Source: Alitta virens
Taxonomy: Eukaryota > Annelida > Polychaeta > Phyllodocida > Nereididae
Assembly: GCA_932294295.1 (NCBI GenBank)
Contig: OW028584.1
Coordinates: 8,378,407-8,442,406, forward strand
Length of the DNA: 64,000 nt
Direction of reading: 5' to 3'
A model generated the notes under the pieces. The model was not told where the DNA came from. It saw nothing but the letters and a program-made list of their open reading frames with translations, and did not search any database. Both the position numbers and the translations under genes were made by a program. Of this stretch, positions 21,076 to 31,660 are shown piece after piece (position 1 is the first letter of the stretch; each line of letters opens with the position of its first letter).

Positions 21076-22455
21076 ATATGTATTTTAAAAGATAAAAAGC
21101 CTCTATTCTACGCCACAGTAGCGGGTCTTTTCTCATATTCATTTGGTTCACCTTAACTCTTGTCTATTTAATTGAATAAACTGTCGTTTTGGAAAGGTTT
21201 TTGTTAGAGTCTCTCTGAAGTCCAGTGGCACCTCAGCAATGACACTCCATGTACAACGGACATCATTATTGCTTGTAAATATAATGAAATGTAGTTGATA
21301 TATGTAATATAAAAAATAAATGATTCTGAGATATGTGGCGTAGAATGGTTCTGTAAAGGCAAAGAACCAAGAAACTATAAACTATAAAGTAATTTTCATA
21401 ATGGATGCAGCAATGCCTTGTATTATTCTACATTGTAGGTCAGACATGCAGGTGGGTTACATTGGGACAACTGCCATATTTGGATTGCAGTGTTTAATAA
21501 AGAAAATAAGAAATCCAAGGCTGGCCTCAAACTGAAGCCAGGGACCTTTTATTTCTGTGGAAGCCATCAAGATGAAGAGTTCACCTTGCAATTACAGACC
21601 ATTTGGTATTTGGTATTTCTATAGGGTAAAAAAAGTTCTAATGGATCAATTCATGCTTAGTGAGGTCTAAACAAAATTGTTCATTCATACTGTTTGTTAG
21701 CTAAGTCAACATGCTTGTATTTTTCACAGTATTCTAAATCTATTTCTACATGCAAAACTAATGCTAACTTTAACATGCTGCTATTTGCACAACACAATCT
21801 AATCGCCATGAGATAATCATGTAAAAAATCGTGGGGAGCAGTTTGTATTTCATAAAATATTTCTTTACGGTTTATTATTTAAATAAACTAAAAGTCAATG
21901 AAAATAGACTGTGTCCTAACATTTTCAACTTCCAAATACAAATTGTATTTATGAGTATGTACTTTTAGATCCGGCTTCGAGTAGCCAGACAGTTCCGTTT
22001 AGTGGCAGATAGCATCGTCTAGCAAAAGTTGTCAAGCTTTGTCTTGGTTCAATTTGACAGGCCGTTTTTAATGAAACTAACTATATATCCCCCCATCCCC
22101 AAATCCCCCAACATGTCATCCCCTTGTATCGACGCCCCTGCTCTTTAACAACTCTGTTGACTTTGCTACCTTCCCACACGAAGCATGAACCACTATCTCT
22201 CAGAACGATTCCAAAGGGTGAAAATGAATGAAAAGGTCAACTCATGTTTATGAATGACATTTTCCAGGATATAAGACTAGGAACACTCTACAATTACGTG
22301 GATGTTAGTATTGTCTTAGTGAAAGCAGCATCAAAAATGAAAGTTATATTATAACAAAAATCAGTGCATCCGAAGTCATTGATTTGTGTAAAAACAACCA
22401 AATAACAGCTAATGCCTCTAAATTTCAAATTATTATATCAGGAGAAACAGACTCT
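21076..22455. other. Probable intron, no features recognised
   Basis: AT-rich DNA with no coding signature. If the two minus-strand host exons belong together, this is part of their intron. Confidence 0.35.
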
Positions 22456-23135
22456 AAAGGGGCGTTCACACTGTCACGTATAAGACCAATAGTCTACAGG
22501 ACAGCCCAATATGCCCAATAGCGAACGCGGAATATTCATGTCCAATAAGGTTTTTTCTGATTGATAATTATTCTATGGGCCCTAGGGATAAATTTTAGAC
22601 TACTACGTATGACCACTTGCTCCTCCTTGGGCATACGTTGTTCCCTCGGCGAGCATTTCAAGGATACTCTTGCTAATCCGTAGGAAGCTCTTGGTAGAGC
22701 TAAATCATCCGTGACCATACGTGAAGAGGGCAAAACATTTTAAACATGTTTAAAACTTTGGCGGACGTTCTACAAGTGAATTGTTTATATTAATTATGTA
22801 ACTTGCTTGGGAGTCAGTCCGCGAGCGTTCCACGTAATTTCTACATATGTTCTACATACGTTCTACATGCATTTACATACATTATATGTGCATTATACAA
22901 ACATTATACGTGCGTTATACGTATGTCTGTGACCATCCTTGGCCATACATAAACATACGTAGCCACTGTCCATCCGTATGTACTCGCCATCCACTTGTGT
23001 CCACTCGTAGAATGTTCTTAAAACATTCGGCAGACATCCGTCGCCCGCCCTTCGTCTTCCGTGCGAGCGATTTAAAAGCAATCTAAGAGTGATCTAAGAG
23101 CGATCTAAGAGCAATCTACCAGCGATCTACAAAAA
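22456..23135 (+). mobile_element. TIR element related to 37291-37833, rearranged
   Basis: Starts AAAGGGGCGTTCACACTGTC, matching the terminal repeat of 37291-37833. The right half (22830-23130) carries, in reverse orientation, the same interior as that element: GCGATCTAC units, CCACTTGTGTCCACTCGTAG, ACTGTCCATCC and CATACGTA phrases. No good right terminal repeat was found, so this copy is probably truncated or internally inverted. Confidence 0.5.
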
Positions 23136-23640
23136 AAAAACCCTCGGTGCATAGCCAAACACCCTAAGGAGCAAAGCGCAAGTCCCGAGTATCAAAATAA
23201 AAGGCTTGCAGCTTGGACCATCTCTTGCCTGTCAAGAGCCAGCAAGAATGCCAGCTTGGTTGTCATAAATGACCGTTCAGCCTGGGAGGCAAATAGAACA
23301 GGATCCGGCCAAGAAAGAAGGACCCAGGAAAGTCCTAGGCAGTGACCCAGGGACGGGGACTGGCGACAGCCAAACTCCGAAGAAGACAGGACAGTGTGGG
23401 GTGTTGTCCCAGAACGGTACAAGGCAATGTAATGGTGGAAGGGGCAAAATGCTTGTCATCATAAAAATGTACCAAAAAGTCAGCACCTTAGTTGTGGAAT
23501 GACCTATCCCAAGATCTCAGATATTTTTTTATCCGGCTGACACCTGTGGTCTTGGGCCGACAGATTCCAGTCGGTTAGGGCCTGTGGTTCTCTTGTTGAT
23601 TCTAGGGTCCTCCCCACCTCCATGTTGGGATTCTGGCTAT
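23136..23640. other. No gene recognised
   Basis: Two antisense open frames (23192-23502) in a moderately GC-rich stretch show no domain and probably belong to degraded transposon sequence between the TIR element and the inverted repeats at 23694. Confidence 0.3.
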
Positions 23641-23693
23641 GTAAAACTCACTGTTTTACACAGTGTAGGTCCTGTTACGTCTTATAAAATAGA

Positions 23694-24028
23694 GTGAAAC
23701 CCCTCCCCCGAAGGGGGATATGGGTTCTCTCTGTGAGTAAGACTCACAGGACCTATACAACCAGGTCTCCCACCCGCCTCCTTGCATAAGTCATGCTGAA
23801 AGTTCGATACAAGTGACAATGTAGGATTAAGGAGGTCTATATATACCAAGCAGGGGTTCTTCCCCCCTAACAAAGGGAGGGACTAATCTGTTTGTATAGA
23901 AATTAGTTCAGTCTGATTTAGAGCAAACAAGGGCGATGACTATGAAAAACTCACTGTTTTACAGTGTAGGTCCTGTGAGTCTTACTCACAGAGAGAACCC
24001 CTATCCCCCTTTCGGGAAGGGGTTTCAC
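23694..24028. repeat. 62-bp inverted repeat pair
   Basis: Arms 23694-23755 and 23967-24028 are reverse complements with only a few mismatches; they contain GTTCTCTCTGTGAGTAAGAC in arm 1. Each is preceded on plus by a direct copy of ACTCACTGTTTTACA (23647 and 23948), so the left unit has sequence duplicated in both orientations. The pair sits beside the 3' end of the gypsy fragment (24037) and might be part of its non-coding end. Confidence 0.65.
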
Positions 24029-24036
24029 TGTATTCT

Positions 24037-25060
24037 CTAGCACATTTTGACCCAAAATGAAATTTTAACCCAAATATATCCCACTTGCTTGGCCAAACTA
24101 TTTGTTAAGTTGACCTCGGACAACCATTGAAACAATCTTTTCATAGCCTCAAAATTAGCTTCCATTGAATCAATTCTCATGACCAAGTCATCAATGTTAG
24201 CATTTGTATTTGGCAAGTCTTTAATCACTGAATGATTCATTCTCTGGAATGTGGCAGGATGATTCCAAAGGAATATCCGTACAGACCAGATGGTGTGACA
24301 AAGGCAGATATTTCTCTGCCCGCATCAATTAATGAGACACACCAGTGCCCTTTTAACAAATCAATCTTTGGGAAAAACATTGTTGGTCCCACTTTATGAA
24401 TACAATTATCCATTCTAGGGATTGGAAAAGCATTCATTTTACTATAATCTGTACAAAACCTAGTGCTACCATTAGGCTTTGGTAATTAAACACATGAACT
24501 CCAGTCGAAGGCTGAATAATGTTATGCTAACATTTAAGCCATTCCAGTTTAAAATTTTCAGGATTAATGCAATACAGATGCTGTTTGATTGGTTTGGCAT
24601 CAATATCATGCACAGTTATTAAGGTGCTCTTTAGAAAATAAAGAAACACATCTTGATATATCAATATCAACTTTTTCATTTGCAATTATTGACCAGGCTC
24701 CAAATGAGACACTTTCAAAAAATATTCTTCGGAGTTTGACAACTTACATGGAATTATTTCATGCCTAATGGTGGGTTCATCATCTTGAAACTCATCCTCA
24801 ACTACAGATTTCTTGTCAACAGTCTGACCCTCAACAATTGATACACCACTGACTGATCTGTAACAATAAGGTTTCAACATGTTGATGTGGCATTATTGTC
24901 TAGACCTTCTGCTATCTAGAGTCTTCACAATCTAATTAAGGTCATAGACTTTGCCTGCAAAGGATTTGACTGCAAGGGATACAACACAAGCAACTTATCC
25001 CCCGGCTTCAATGTCCTGGCCCTTGCCTTGTGGTCATGCCAAGTTTACATTATTTTTTAC
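24037..25060 (-). pseudogene. Ty3/gypsy pol fragment, integrase before reverse transcriptase (Gmr1-like)
   Basis: Reading the minus strand from 25040 downward, one first meets the integrase C-terminal block WHDHKARARTLKPGDKLLVL (about 25039-24980). Next is a linker beginning near 24880 with an NMLKPY-type motif. Then comes reverse transcriptase: FPIPRMDNCIHK, PKIDLLKGHW and EISAFVTPSGLYGY (24437-24270), followed by a degraded IDDL block (24190-24180) and LAKQ. Frameshifts and stops break it; the catalytic region is decayed. Integrase upstream of RT is the inverted pol order known for Gmr1-like Ty3/gypsy elements. No LTRs, gag or RNase H were recognised. Confidence 0.75.
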
Positions 25061-26329
25061 TTTTAGTGAACTCAAGACATTGCTGAAGAGTCAATTCTAC
25101 CATCATTGAAAGGCCTGTTGTCTAGGAGGCAAGAAGTGCAGTAAGATGGCACAATTCTACAAAGTAATCTATGTTCAGACTTGACTGTGTTAGTGGCGAC
25201 AATGTGTAGTATAAGCTCTGGATCTTATATAATTGGCCCCCTCAAGAATAGTCTAATTAAAAAAAAGCAGAGATACCAAAATTTTACAGTTATTTTCTTT
25301 ATGCATTTCAATCGATATCAAGCAACATAAAAAAGCTATTGTATGCATTGTAAAAGCAGTTATGTAATGTTACATTGACTGTGAACTATTGACAATTAAC
25401 GACAATAGAATGAACTACAATACTAATATAAACAATGGTTACATCATATTTGTCCTGCGTCCTGTGTGCTTCCTAGTGATATGATAGTGCAAAATCCACT
25501 AGGAGTACAATTACATTTGTTCTCGAGTTTTTCGAACAATGTTTATGATGCTCATGTACTACATGGGCATTCCCTGAGGTTTCACTGCTGCCTATGTTTT
25601 TAAATCTTAAACATCTAGAATTGACTGTGACTTTGACCTTTGAGCCAAGGTCATTTTTGAAAATATATAAACTCACCTGGTCAAAGACTACATAAAACTC
25701 AAATATGTTTCAATTGTGATGAGACAATTCAGTTAACATGTTGAAATTGTATGCAAAATTTTTTATACCCCATATCTCAGTTACCATTTGTCCAATCGTC
25801 ACCAAAATTCTTACTTAACTGGATTAGACATACACAAGTATAAATCACTTAAACATGCATTTGTGCAACAAAATGTTGCATTCAGTATAAAACCTCAGGA
25901 AAATTACCACTATTTCAAATTTGGTTTTTACATTTGACTTTATTTACCTTGCGGGAAAACTTGACATTGTTTTAAACCATTGCAATAAATTTGTTTAAAA
26001 ATGTAGCCCTGAAATGTAACCAAGATGTACATTTTCAAAATCTGAAATTTTCAGGTCACCTGGGACCTTGGCCTTTGGCCCAAGATCACTCATGGTTGCA
26101 AAACTGTATTGCCCTACCCTGAAACTATATACAGCTGTACTTTGGCTAAAGTTGATCCATTCAATTAAAAGTTGTCAATGTTTTCAGTGTAATAGGGAAT
26201 TTTTTAAGTGCCACATTTCCCTGTCATAAATCAACACCATGGTCTAGTGTGTATGTGGGAGTTGTCGTTCTTTGCATTTTGGATCATAATTGGTTTCTAA
26301 GTAAAGGCCCAGACAACATGCAGACATTG
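25061..26329. other. Probable intron DNA, nothing firm
   Basis: AT-rich DNA. The first part (to about 25150) may continue the integrase end of the gypsy remnant on the minus strand. The stretch 25640-26100 has phrases such as CCCATATCTCAGTTACCATT and 'CACCAAAATTCTTAC' typical of decayed repeats; no gene is supported. Confidence 0.35.
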
Positions 26330-26535
26330 ACAAAAGTTGGCAGACAACGTTGGGCCAATGTCAGTTTGCACATTGGTGAGGCATTGGCCCAACATCAGCT
26401 GCAAACGGCAATGTTGATACTACATGCTGCCCAACATTGGCATGTTGGTACAACATGTGCATACAGTAGTGCATGGTACAGCATGGTACCAATGTTGGTG
26501 TCTGATGTTGGGCCAACCCCTCACCAATATGCATA
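26330..26535. repeat. TTGGCCCAACAT-type minisatellite
   Basis: Clustered units of TTGGGCCAATGT, GGCCCAACATCAG and CCAACATTGG; the same family as 7600-7955 and 38243-38530. Open frames on both strands (26249-26702) read through it without a domain. Confidence 0.55.
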
Positions 26536-26702
26536 ATGACGGAGTCTTTAGTGTGCATTACAAATTGAGCCAGTTCAGTGCAATATAAAAGGAACATATA
26601 TACTGTTGTTTTTAATGTACCAGTGGTCCCCGGGCTATGTCCCAATGTACCCCATGCTTGGGGCCCTTGGGGATGATTCATAAGGACAGAAAAATGCCTC
26701 AA

Positions 26703-27837
26703 TAGATGATGAAATTTGATATCAATGTGTTGCTGTTACAGAACTGTTGCACAAATGTCACTGAATAGCAAACTTATTCAGTCAAGTTCAAAAGCGTCCC
26801 AACTCCCAAAACCCCTCACCCCCATCTCCCCCTACTTTAGCCAAATTTAGATATTTTGTATTAATATTCAGCTGTTAGAACCAGAGCACTCCTTGTCTGG
26901 CTAGTGCAGAACAATTGACAACTGAAAATTAAGGCAGTGGTTGCAAAACAAGACCTTATCTTCTGGCTCAATGCAATTCAATTCAACACACAAAATACCA
27001 CTCAAGAACAGGTACCCCACAAAGTTGGGGTATTATCATGAATTCATGTATGTGGCCTTAGTTTGAATGAATGTGTCTGATTTGTGCATCACTCCTGGTG
27101 GTCAGGCACTCCATCACTTTATCAGGTATATTTATTATATATTTTAGCTTGCATGTGGGCCATGTGGTCAGAGCTGTCAACCAATGACAACAATTAGATG
27201 GATATGTCCCCAGTGCAGATCGAGTGTATGATATTTACTCATCTGGAGTGTGAAAACAGTCTCTTGAGCAAACAAATCCCCGTGGTTCACGGTGGTGATA
27301 TCCATTGCAATGGAATTTTACCATTTTTCAGTTGAAGGCCTGAGCTCATTGGCCAGGCCTAGTGATTTGAAGAGATTCCAGAGCAGCTTAGGTCAGACCA
27401 TGTCATGGTGGGGTCAACTCATTTTAATATTTCATGTGCTGGGTGACAAACACACACATTGTGCAGGTCTGAGATGCACTTGCACGTGCTCATTAGTGGA
27501 AACAAAATCACAATAAAACTGCATGCTTTTTTTTTACATAGTTTCATTATTTTTTTGTTAATATGAAAAAGTTGGGAAAATATGTGATTTTTGCAGCGTA
27601 CAGTATTTATATCAAAGATGGTCTCCAAGGTAACCCAACCTCCAATAATAGAATATTGTTGTATGGTATTGTCAACCATGTGAGTGTTCCTGCAAGTATT
27701 AGCAACTTTCAAATTCACAAATAAGCACGTTTCCATAGAAACAGCCATATTTGAAAATATTTATAAATAATATGCAAATTGGCCTATTTAGTTTAGCAAT
27801 ATCATGTAACATATCATATGCTAATTGAAATAACAGA
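26703..27837. other. Probable intron DNA, nothing recognised
   Basis: No exon was recognised on either strand. Antisense open frames at 27292-27748 lack any domain. TGCACGTG phrases occur near 27480 and again near 28435. Confidence 0.35.
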
Positions 27838-28015
27838 AGTGAACTCGTTAACCAAGAAGTGAACATTAGAACTTCAAGTGAACTTCACTAAAACTTTGAG
27901 TGAACTTCACAATAGAACTCCAAGTAAACTTTACTGGAACTTCAAGTAAACTTCACTGGAACTTCAAGTGAACTTCAAGTGAACTTCACTCAAAGTTCTA
28001 GTGAATTTCCACTGG
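27838..28015. repeat. Minisatellite AAGTGAACTTCACT
   Basis: About nine imperfect units of AACTTCAAGTGAACTTCACT and variants. The unit is largely self-complementary (AGTGAA with TTCACT). It lies about 200 bp downstream of the host exon 28213-28325 on the minus strand, within the proposed intron. Confidence 0.7.
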
Positions 28016-28212
28016 TCCATGACACTATTAATGTGAATGTAAAAGTCACTCGAAATTTAAGTGAAAATCGCGTGAAATTCAGAAAAAATTCGAGTTAAGT
28101 TCAGAAGTCTAAGCTCATAACACGCAACACGAGGTCACTTTTACAGCTTCATAGAAAACAGATATTATGGCTTGTGGTTCATTGTGATATCCATGACCAA
28201 AACCCTACAAAC

Positions 28213-28325
28213 CTTTATGCGCAGACTGACAGGGATGTAGGCGCCATCCAATTCAATGTCCTTTAAGTCCTGGGCAGTCAGCCTTCCCCTCCTGAACTGA
28301 CACAAAACCAGAGTGTACACCTTCC
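28213..28325 (-). CDS. Internal coding exon of an unrecognised host gene
   Basis: On the minus strand a pyrimidine-rich tract and TTTGCAG (AG at 28327-28326) precede a 113-bp exon that ends AAAG|GTTTGT (donor GT at 28212-28211). After two carry-over bases it encodes 37 residues, including KVYTLVLCQFRRGRLTAQDL and then IELDGAYIPVSLRIK. The composition is that of a folded domain with alternating hydrophobic and charged residues, and the other two frames are closed. It ends in phase 0, matching the start of the terminal exon 20498-20722. The joined product would pass from a beta-like segment directly into the CxxC segment. Upstream exons beyond 28325 were not identified. The family is unknown. 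Confidence 0.6.
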
Positions 28326-28740
28326 CTGCAAACACAAAACACAAAAACCATTGTTCAACTATGATTTCCTAAAAAACGGCATGTACACGATCCAGCTCCA
28401 ATTGGCACATGCAGCATGTCCAATGATCCCTTGCCTATGAGCACGTGCAAGTGCATCTCAGACCTGCATGTGCAGTTATGCCTGGAATGTCAACTAAATT
28501 TGTTTAAAACATCGCCAACTGTTCTGAGTTACAACTTGGGATTGTGTATGCAGTTAGAATTTGACATAATGCAGGTCCACGGCAAAAAGCAACACCCTTT
28601 ATAGTGTTAATCAGGAGTTATAAGGAAATCTTGCTGCAGTTAAAGATGATTTCCATTCGAATACGCACAAGAATGTGCACGGGAGCAATGCATACGTATC
28701 CACCGTGTGTCGCTGTCTAACTAGTACGTGCTGCTCTATA
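28326..28740. other. Intron DNA
   Basis: Upstream side of the minus-strand exon 28213-28325. It contains the polypyrimidine tract next to the acceptor and TGCACGTG/GCACATGC phrases similar to the TGCATG-rich repeat; no further exon was recognised. Confidence 0.4.
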
Positions 28741-28800
28741 TTGAACCCGGGATCCAGTGGTTGGAAGCCCAGCGCGCTACCACTGAGCTAGGCCCTTACC
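28741..28800 (-). mobile_element. tRNA-like head of SINE family 1
   Basis: The minus strand reads GGCCTAGCTCAGTGGTAGCG (A box) and ends with CCCGGGTTCAA (B box). It closely matches the head of the SINE at 47821, but the body is missing beyond the B box. It is probably a 3'-truncated SINE. It lacks the 3' acceptor half and so is not a functional tRNA gene. Confidence 0.7.
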
Positions 28801-28866
28801 CCTGTGCGCTACAGCTAAACCCTCAGCAATCCCACATAGCACACAGGCATCATTAAAATTGTTAAG

Positions 28867-29075
28867 TGTTCGTCTGACAGGCAGGAGGGCGGGCATTACA
28901 CTTTCATTTCCAGAGCAGACCAACACACACTTTCATTTCTGAAGCTGAACTTCAGTGGCATTGCTGCAATGTTTTTTCAACACTAATGCACTTACCCCAA
29001 TACAGTAACACTCCATATGGCCTAGTGGTGCCTTGTGATAGCCACACTGACATATATCGGCTATTTATTTTTTAA
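28867..29075 (+). repeat. 'GAGCAGAACTCT' repeat, forward arm
   Basis: Starts GTCTGACAGGC with a GGAGGGCGGGC phrase as in the copy at 56868 and continues to GGCCTAGTGGTGCCTTGTGA and CACACTGACATAT. It faces the reverse copy 29275-31660. In place of the usual AGAACTCTAACA segment it carries 28 bp (28953-28980) identical to Helitron helicase-coding DNA at 29757-29784. Confidence 0.7.
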
Positions 29076-29751
29076 TTCGGAAAAATAAAATTTCTTGATT
29101 GTTTATAAAGTGTGTGCAATTAACCAAAATTATTGCCACTTGACCTACATTGCCTGTTATGGAATGCGTTCAAGATGTCCTATTTTTTTAACTCTTGAAT
29201 TTCTTCATTTGTTCATTATATTGTTGAGTGTGAAATAATACAGTGTTCCTGTGGGTTATTACAAAGTGTGATAAAGTCATACTTTATTTTTATAACACAG
29301 CCGAGATATGTCAATGTGACAATTAAAATACACAGCTTAGCTATATAGATATTATAGAATAATCTATATCTATAAAATCGTTGCATCTGTTTGTCCACGT
29401 TTTCGGCAATTTAAACGAACAAACACCCCACTGGCAGAATATCCTATTTTTCTTCACAGTACCTTCGAGTATTCACTTCATTCTGTCCTGCCTGACTGAA
29501 TCCTGTCCTTATCACTTTTTTTAATAGTTATTGACAACTTTTTCATACTTTTAAAGTCAGCATTGTTTGTTTACTGCATCGGCGCCCTCTGTTGATTGAC
29601 AACACGATCACTGCTGCCATCTACCGTTTTAGGACAAATTTTGTCGTCTGCTAAAGTTTCGTCTGCAAGTATTTCGTCTACCATTTAAGCTCCGGATTGC
29701 TATTTTACTGTTGAATTTGCAGATCCAAAATTTGAGTTACATTTAAAAGGG

Positions 29752-31041
29752 GAGAGCAGTGGCATTGCTGCAATGTTTTTTCAAGGAGGACGGACAATGC
29801 ATTCCACTTTCAAGATCCCACTTAATTTAGACCGAACAGATACACCAATGTGCTGTATCAAGAAGGGCATGGACTTGGCCAATGTCATCAAAAATTGTTC
29901 TGCCATCAAGCACTGATGAGCCACAAGAGAATTTTCGAAGCTCTGGACCGTACCTTACAAGACATCCAAGACAAAGATGCACCGATGGGAGGAATACCGG
30001 TTCTTATGTGTGGTGATTTCAGACAGATCTTACCAGTGATTCCTGGAGGAACAAGATCCAACATTGTCAATGCATCCAACAAGACATCTCCTCTCTGGTA
30101 TCAAGTACAAGTGGTACATCTTCACACCAATATGAGAGCTCTCATGCATGGTGATCAAGATGCTGAACACTTCTCTACCACACTACGAAATGTTGGTAAT
30201 GGCCAATATCCTGTCATAGATGATGAACAGTCAGTTGCTTTAGACAATACTGTTGTGAATACCACTTTGGACGAGCTTAAGACTTCTGTGTACCCCAACA
30301 TTGAAGACAATGCAAAAGACCATTCCTGGCTGGCAGAACGATGCATCTTAGCACCTCTTAACTCCAATGTTGACAACATCAATCAGAGCCTTCTAAATTT
30401 TCTTTCTGGAGTTGTGCATGTCTACAGGTCAGTAGATTCAGCCATGGATGACATTCAACAGGTACTTTTTTTATTCTCTTATTCTCTTAAAATCCCAATT
30501 TATTAATATAACGCTAGTTAGATCAAATAATACATTAGTATGTGTATTTTTATCAACAGGTGCATTTACCAGTGGAGTACCTGAACATTCCGCGAGTGCC
30601 TGGCATACCACACCACACCCTAGAACTGAAAGAAGGAACCTCGATCATGATTCTCAGAAGCCTGGATCCACCTCGAATAAAAAATGGAACCTGATGTATT
30701 ATCAAGAGACTTAAGCAAATATCACTGAGGCAGAGATCTCCACGGGACCATACAAGAATGAGTTTGTGATGATACCTCGAATACCAATAATCTCCAATGA
30801 GTCCAATACATTACCATTCCAGTTTAAGCGACTGCAGTTTTCTGTTGCTGTATGTTTTGCAATGACTATAAACAAAAGTCAGGGCCAGACCTTTGAGAAT
30901 GTTGGTCTTGACCTCAGCACCCCACCATTTACTCATGGACAACTGTATGTGGGTCTTTCAAGAGTAGGGTTTGCCAAAAATTTGGCTGTTCTTTGTCAAA
31001 ATAGGCACACAAGGAATGTTGTATTTCATGAGGCTCTTTAA
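29752..31041 (+). pseudogene. Helitron PIF1-like helicase remnant with intron
   Basis: Recognisable blocks run SSGIAAMFFQGGRTMHSTF (from 29754), then MGGIPVLMCGDFRQILPVIP (29986-30045), LHTNMRA (30118-30138), TINKSQGQT (30865-30892) and HGQLYVGLSRV (30936-30968). These are the distal superfamily 1B helicase motifs of Helitron PIF1-like proteins. Walker A is absent and the WDEA (Walker B) block is deleted near 29910. A 98-bp intron (30462-30559) with GT and TTTTTATCAACAG ends joins exons in phase 0 (QQ|V). A TGA at 30692-30694 and a frameshift near 30715 make it non-functional. The stop is at 31039-31041. Confidence 0.85.
30462..30559 (+). other. Intron within the Helitron helicase remnant
   Basis: CAACAG|GTACTT donor and TTATCAACAG|GTGCAT acceptor. 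Removal restores a continuous helicase reading across DIQQ and VHLPVEYLN, where related proteins are continuous. Confidence 0.7.
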
Positions 31042-31183
31042 ACTATATCTATAAAAGTTCAATTGAATTCAAATATTTTCGTGTTTTTATTTCAATCTGG
31101 TTTTGTTCAATTTGTAAAAAAAAATTGTTTATTACTACCATGCTCGACACAGAGGGGCCGTAGGCCTGATCAAAGCTTATTTG

Positions 31184-31213
31184 GGCTCCCGATAGGGAGC
31201 CTAATTAAGCTAG
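31184..31213 (+). promoter_or_regulatory. Helitron 3' terminal hairpin and CTAG end
   Basis: Perfect 7-bp stem with a GATA loop, 8 nt of spacer, and CTAG-3' immediately before a T. It acts as the replication/transposition termination signal in the Helitron family. Confidence 0.85.
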
Positions 31214-31660
31214 TAATATATAAAATGTTGTTTGGGTAAGTGCAATAATGTGCTAGAGTTCTGCTCCGAAAACACAATTTTTAGGATTTTTTTCTGATTT
31301 TCCATTATGTAATTAGCATGAAATGAATATCAAAAAAAGTTTAAAAAGTGAAAATGTAAGGTTAATAGTTTATTCTATAGTATTTACAGCCATGAGACCC
31401 CAAAAGGCACCACTACACTATTTTGGACAAGTTTACAGCATGTGGGTGCAGTAGTGTCAGAGTTCTGCTCCGGAAATGAAATTTCTTTTCTAAATTTTGT
31501 AAAACAAATGTCATTGTGACTATCAAAAGGCACCACTGGGACATATAGAGTATTACTGTACAACATTTCGTTAGGGTTAGTGCATTAGTGTTAGAGTTCT
31601 GCTCCAGAAGCGAAAGTTTTACGCCCGCCGGCCCTCCCGCTCCATGCCCGCCTGCCATTT

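Larger units (their letters stand above)
29363..31213 (+). mobile_element. Helitron, 1.85 kb, internally deleted
   Basis: The 5' end is TC at 29363 preceded by A, followed by TATATCTATAAAATCG and a TTTGT-rich start typical of Helitrons. The 3' end is CTAG (31210-31213) followed by T. It lies 12 nt after a hairpin with a 7-bp perfect stem (GGCTCCC 31184-31190, loop GATA, GGGAGCC 31195-31201). Insertion between A and T without duplication is the Helitron rule, and homologous empty copies of the host repeat support it. The element retains only the C-terminal helicase part; the Rep/HUH domain and N-terminal helicase motifs are missing, so it is non-autonomous. Confidence 0.85.
29275..31660 (-). 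repeat. 'GAGCAGAACTCT' repeat, reverse copy, split by the Helitron
   Basis: On minus, 31660 down to 31214 matches the start and middle modules of this family (GAGCAGAACTCT near 31603, 31468 and 31264), and 29362 down to about 29275 resumes the same copy at CTATATAGCTAAGCTGTGTA. Compared with the intact copies at 8300-8420 and 57180-57310, the break falls exactly at the Helitron ends. The insertion is therefore younger than the repeat. Confidence 0.75.

Noticed and set aside
28741..28800. Functional tRNA gene
   Set aside because: A and B boxes are present, but the 3' half of the acceptor stem is missing and the sequence matches a SINE head elsewhere in the window.
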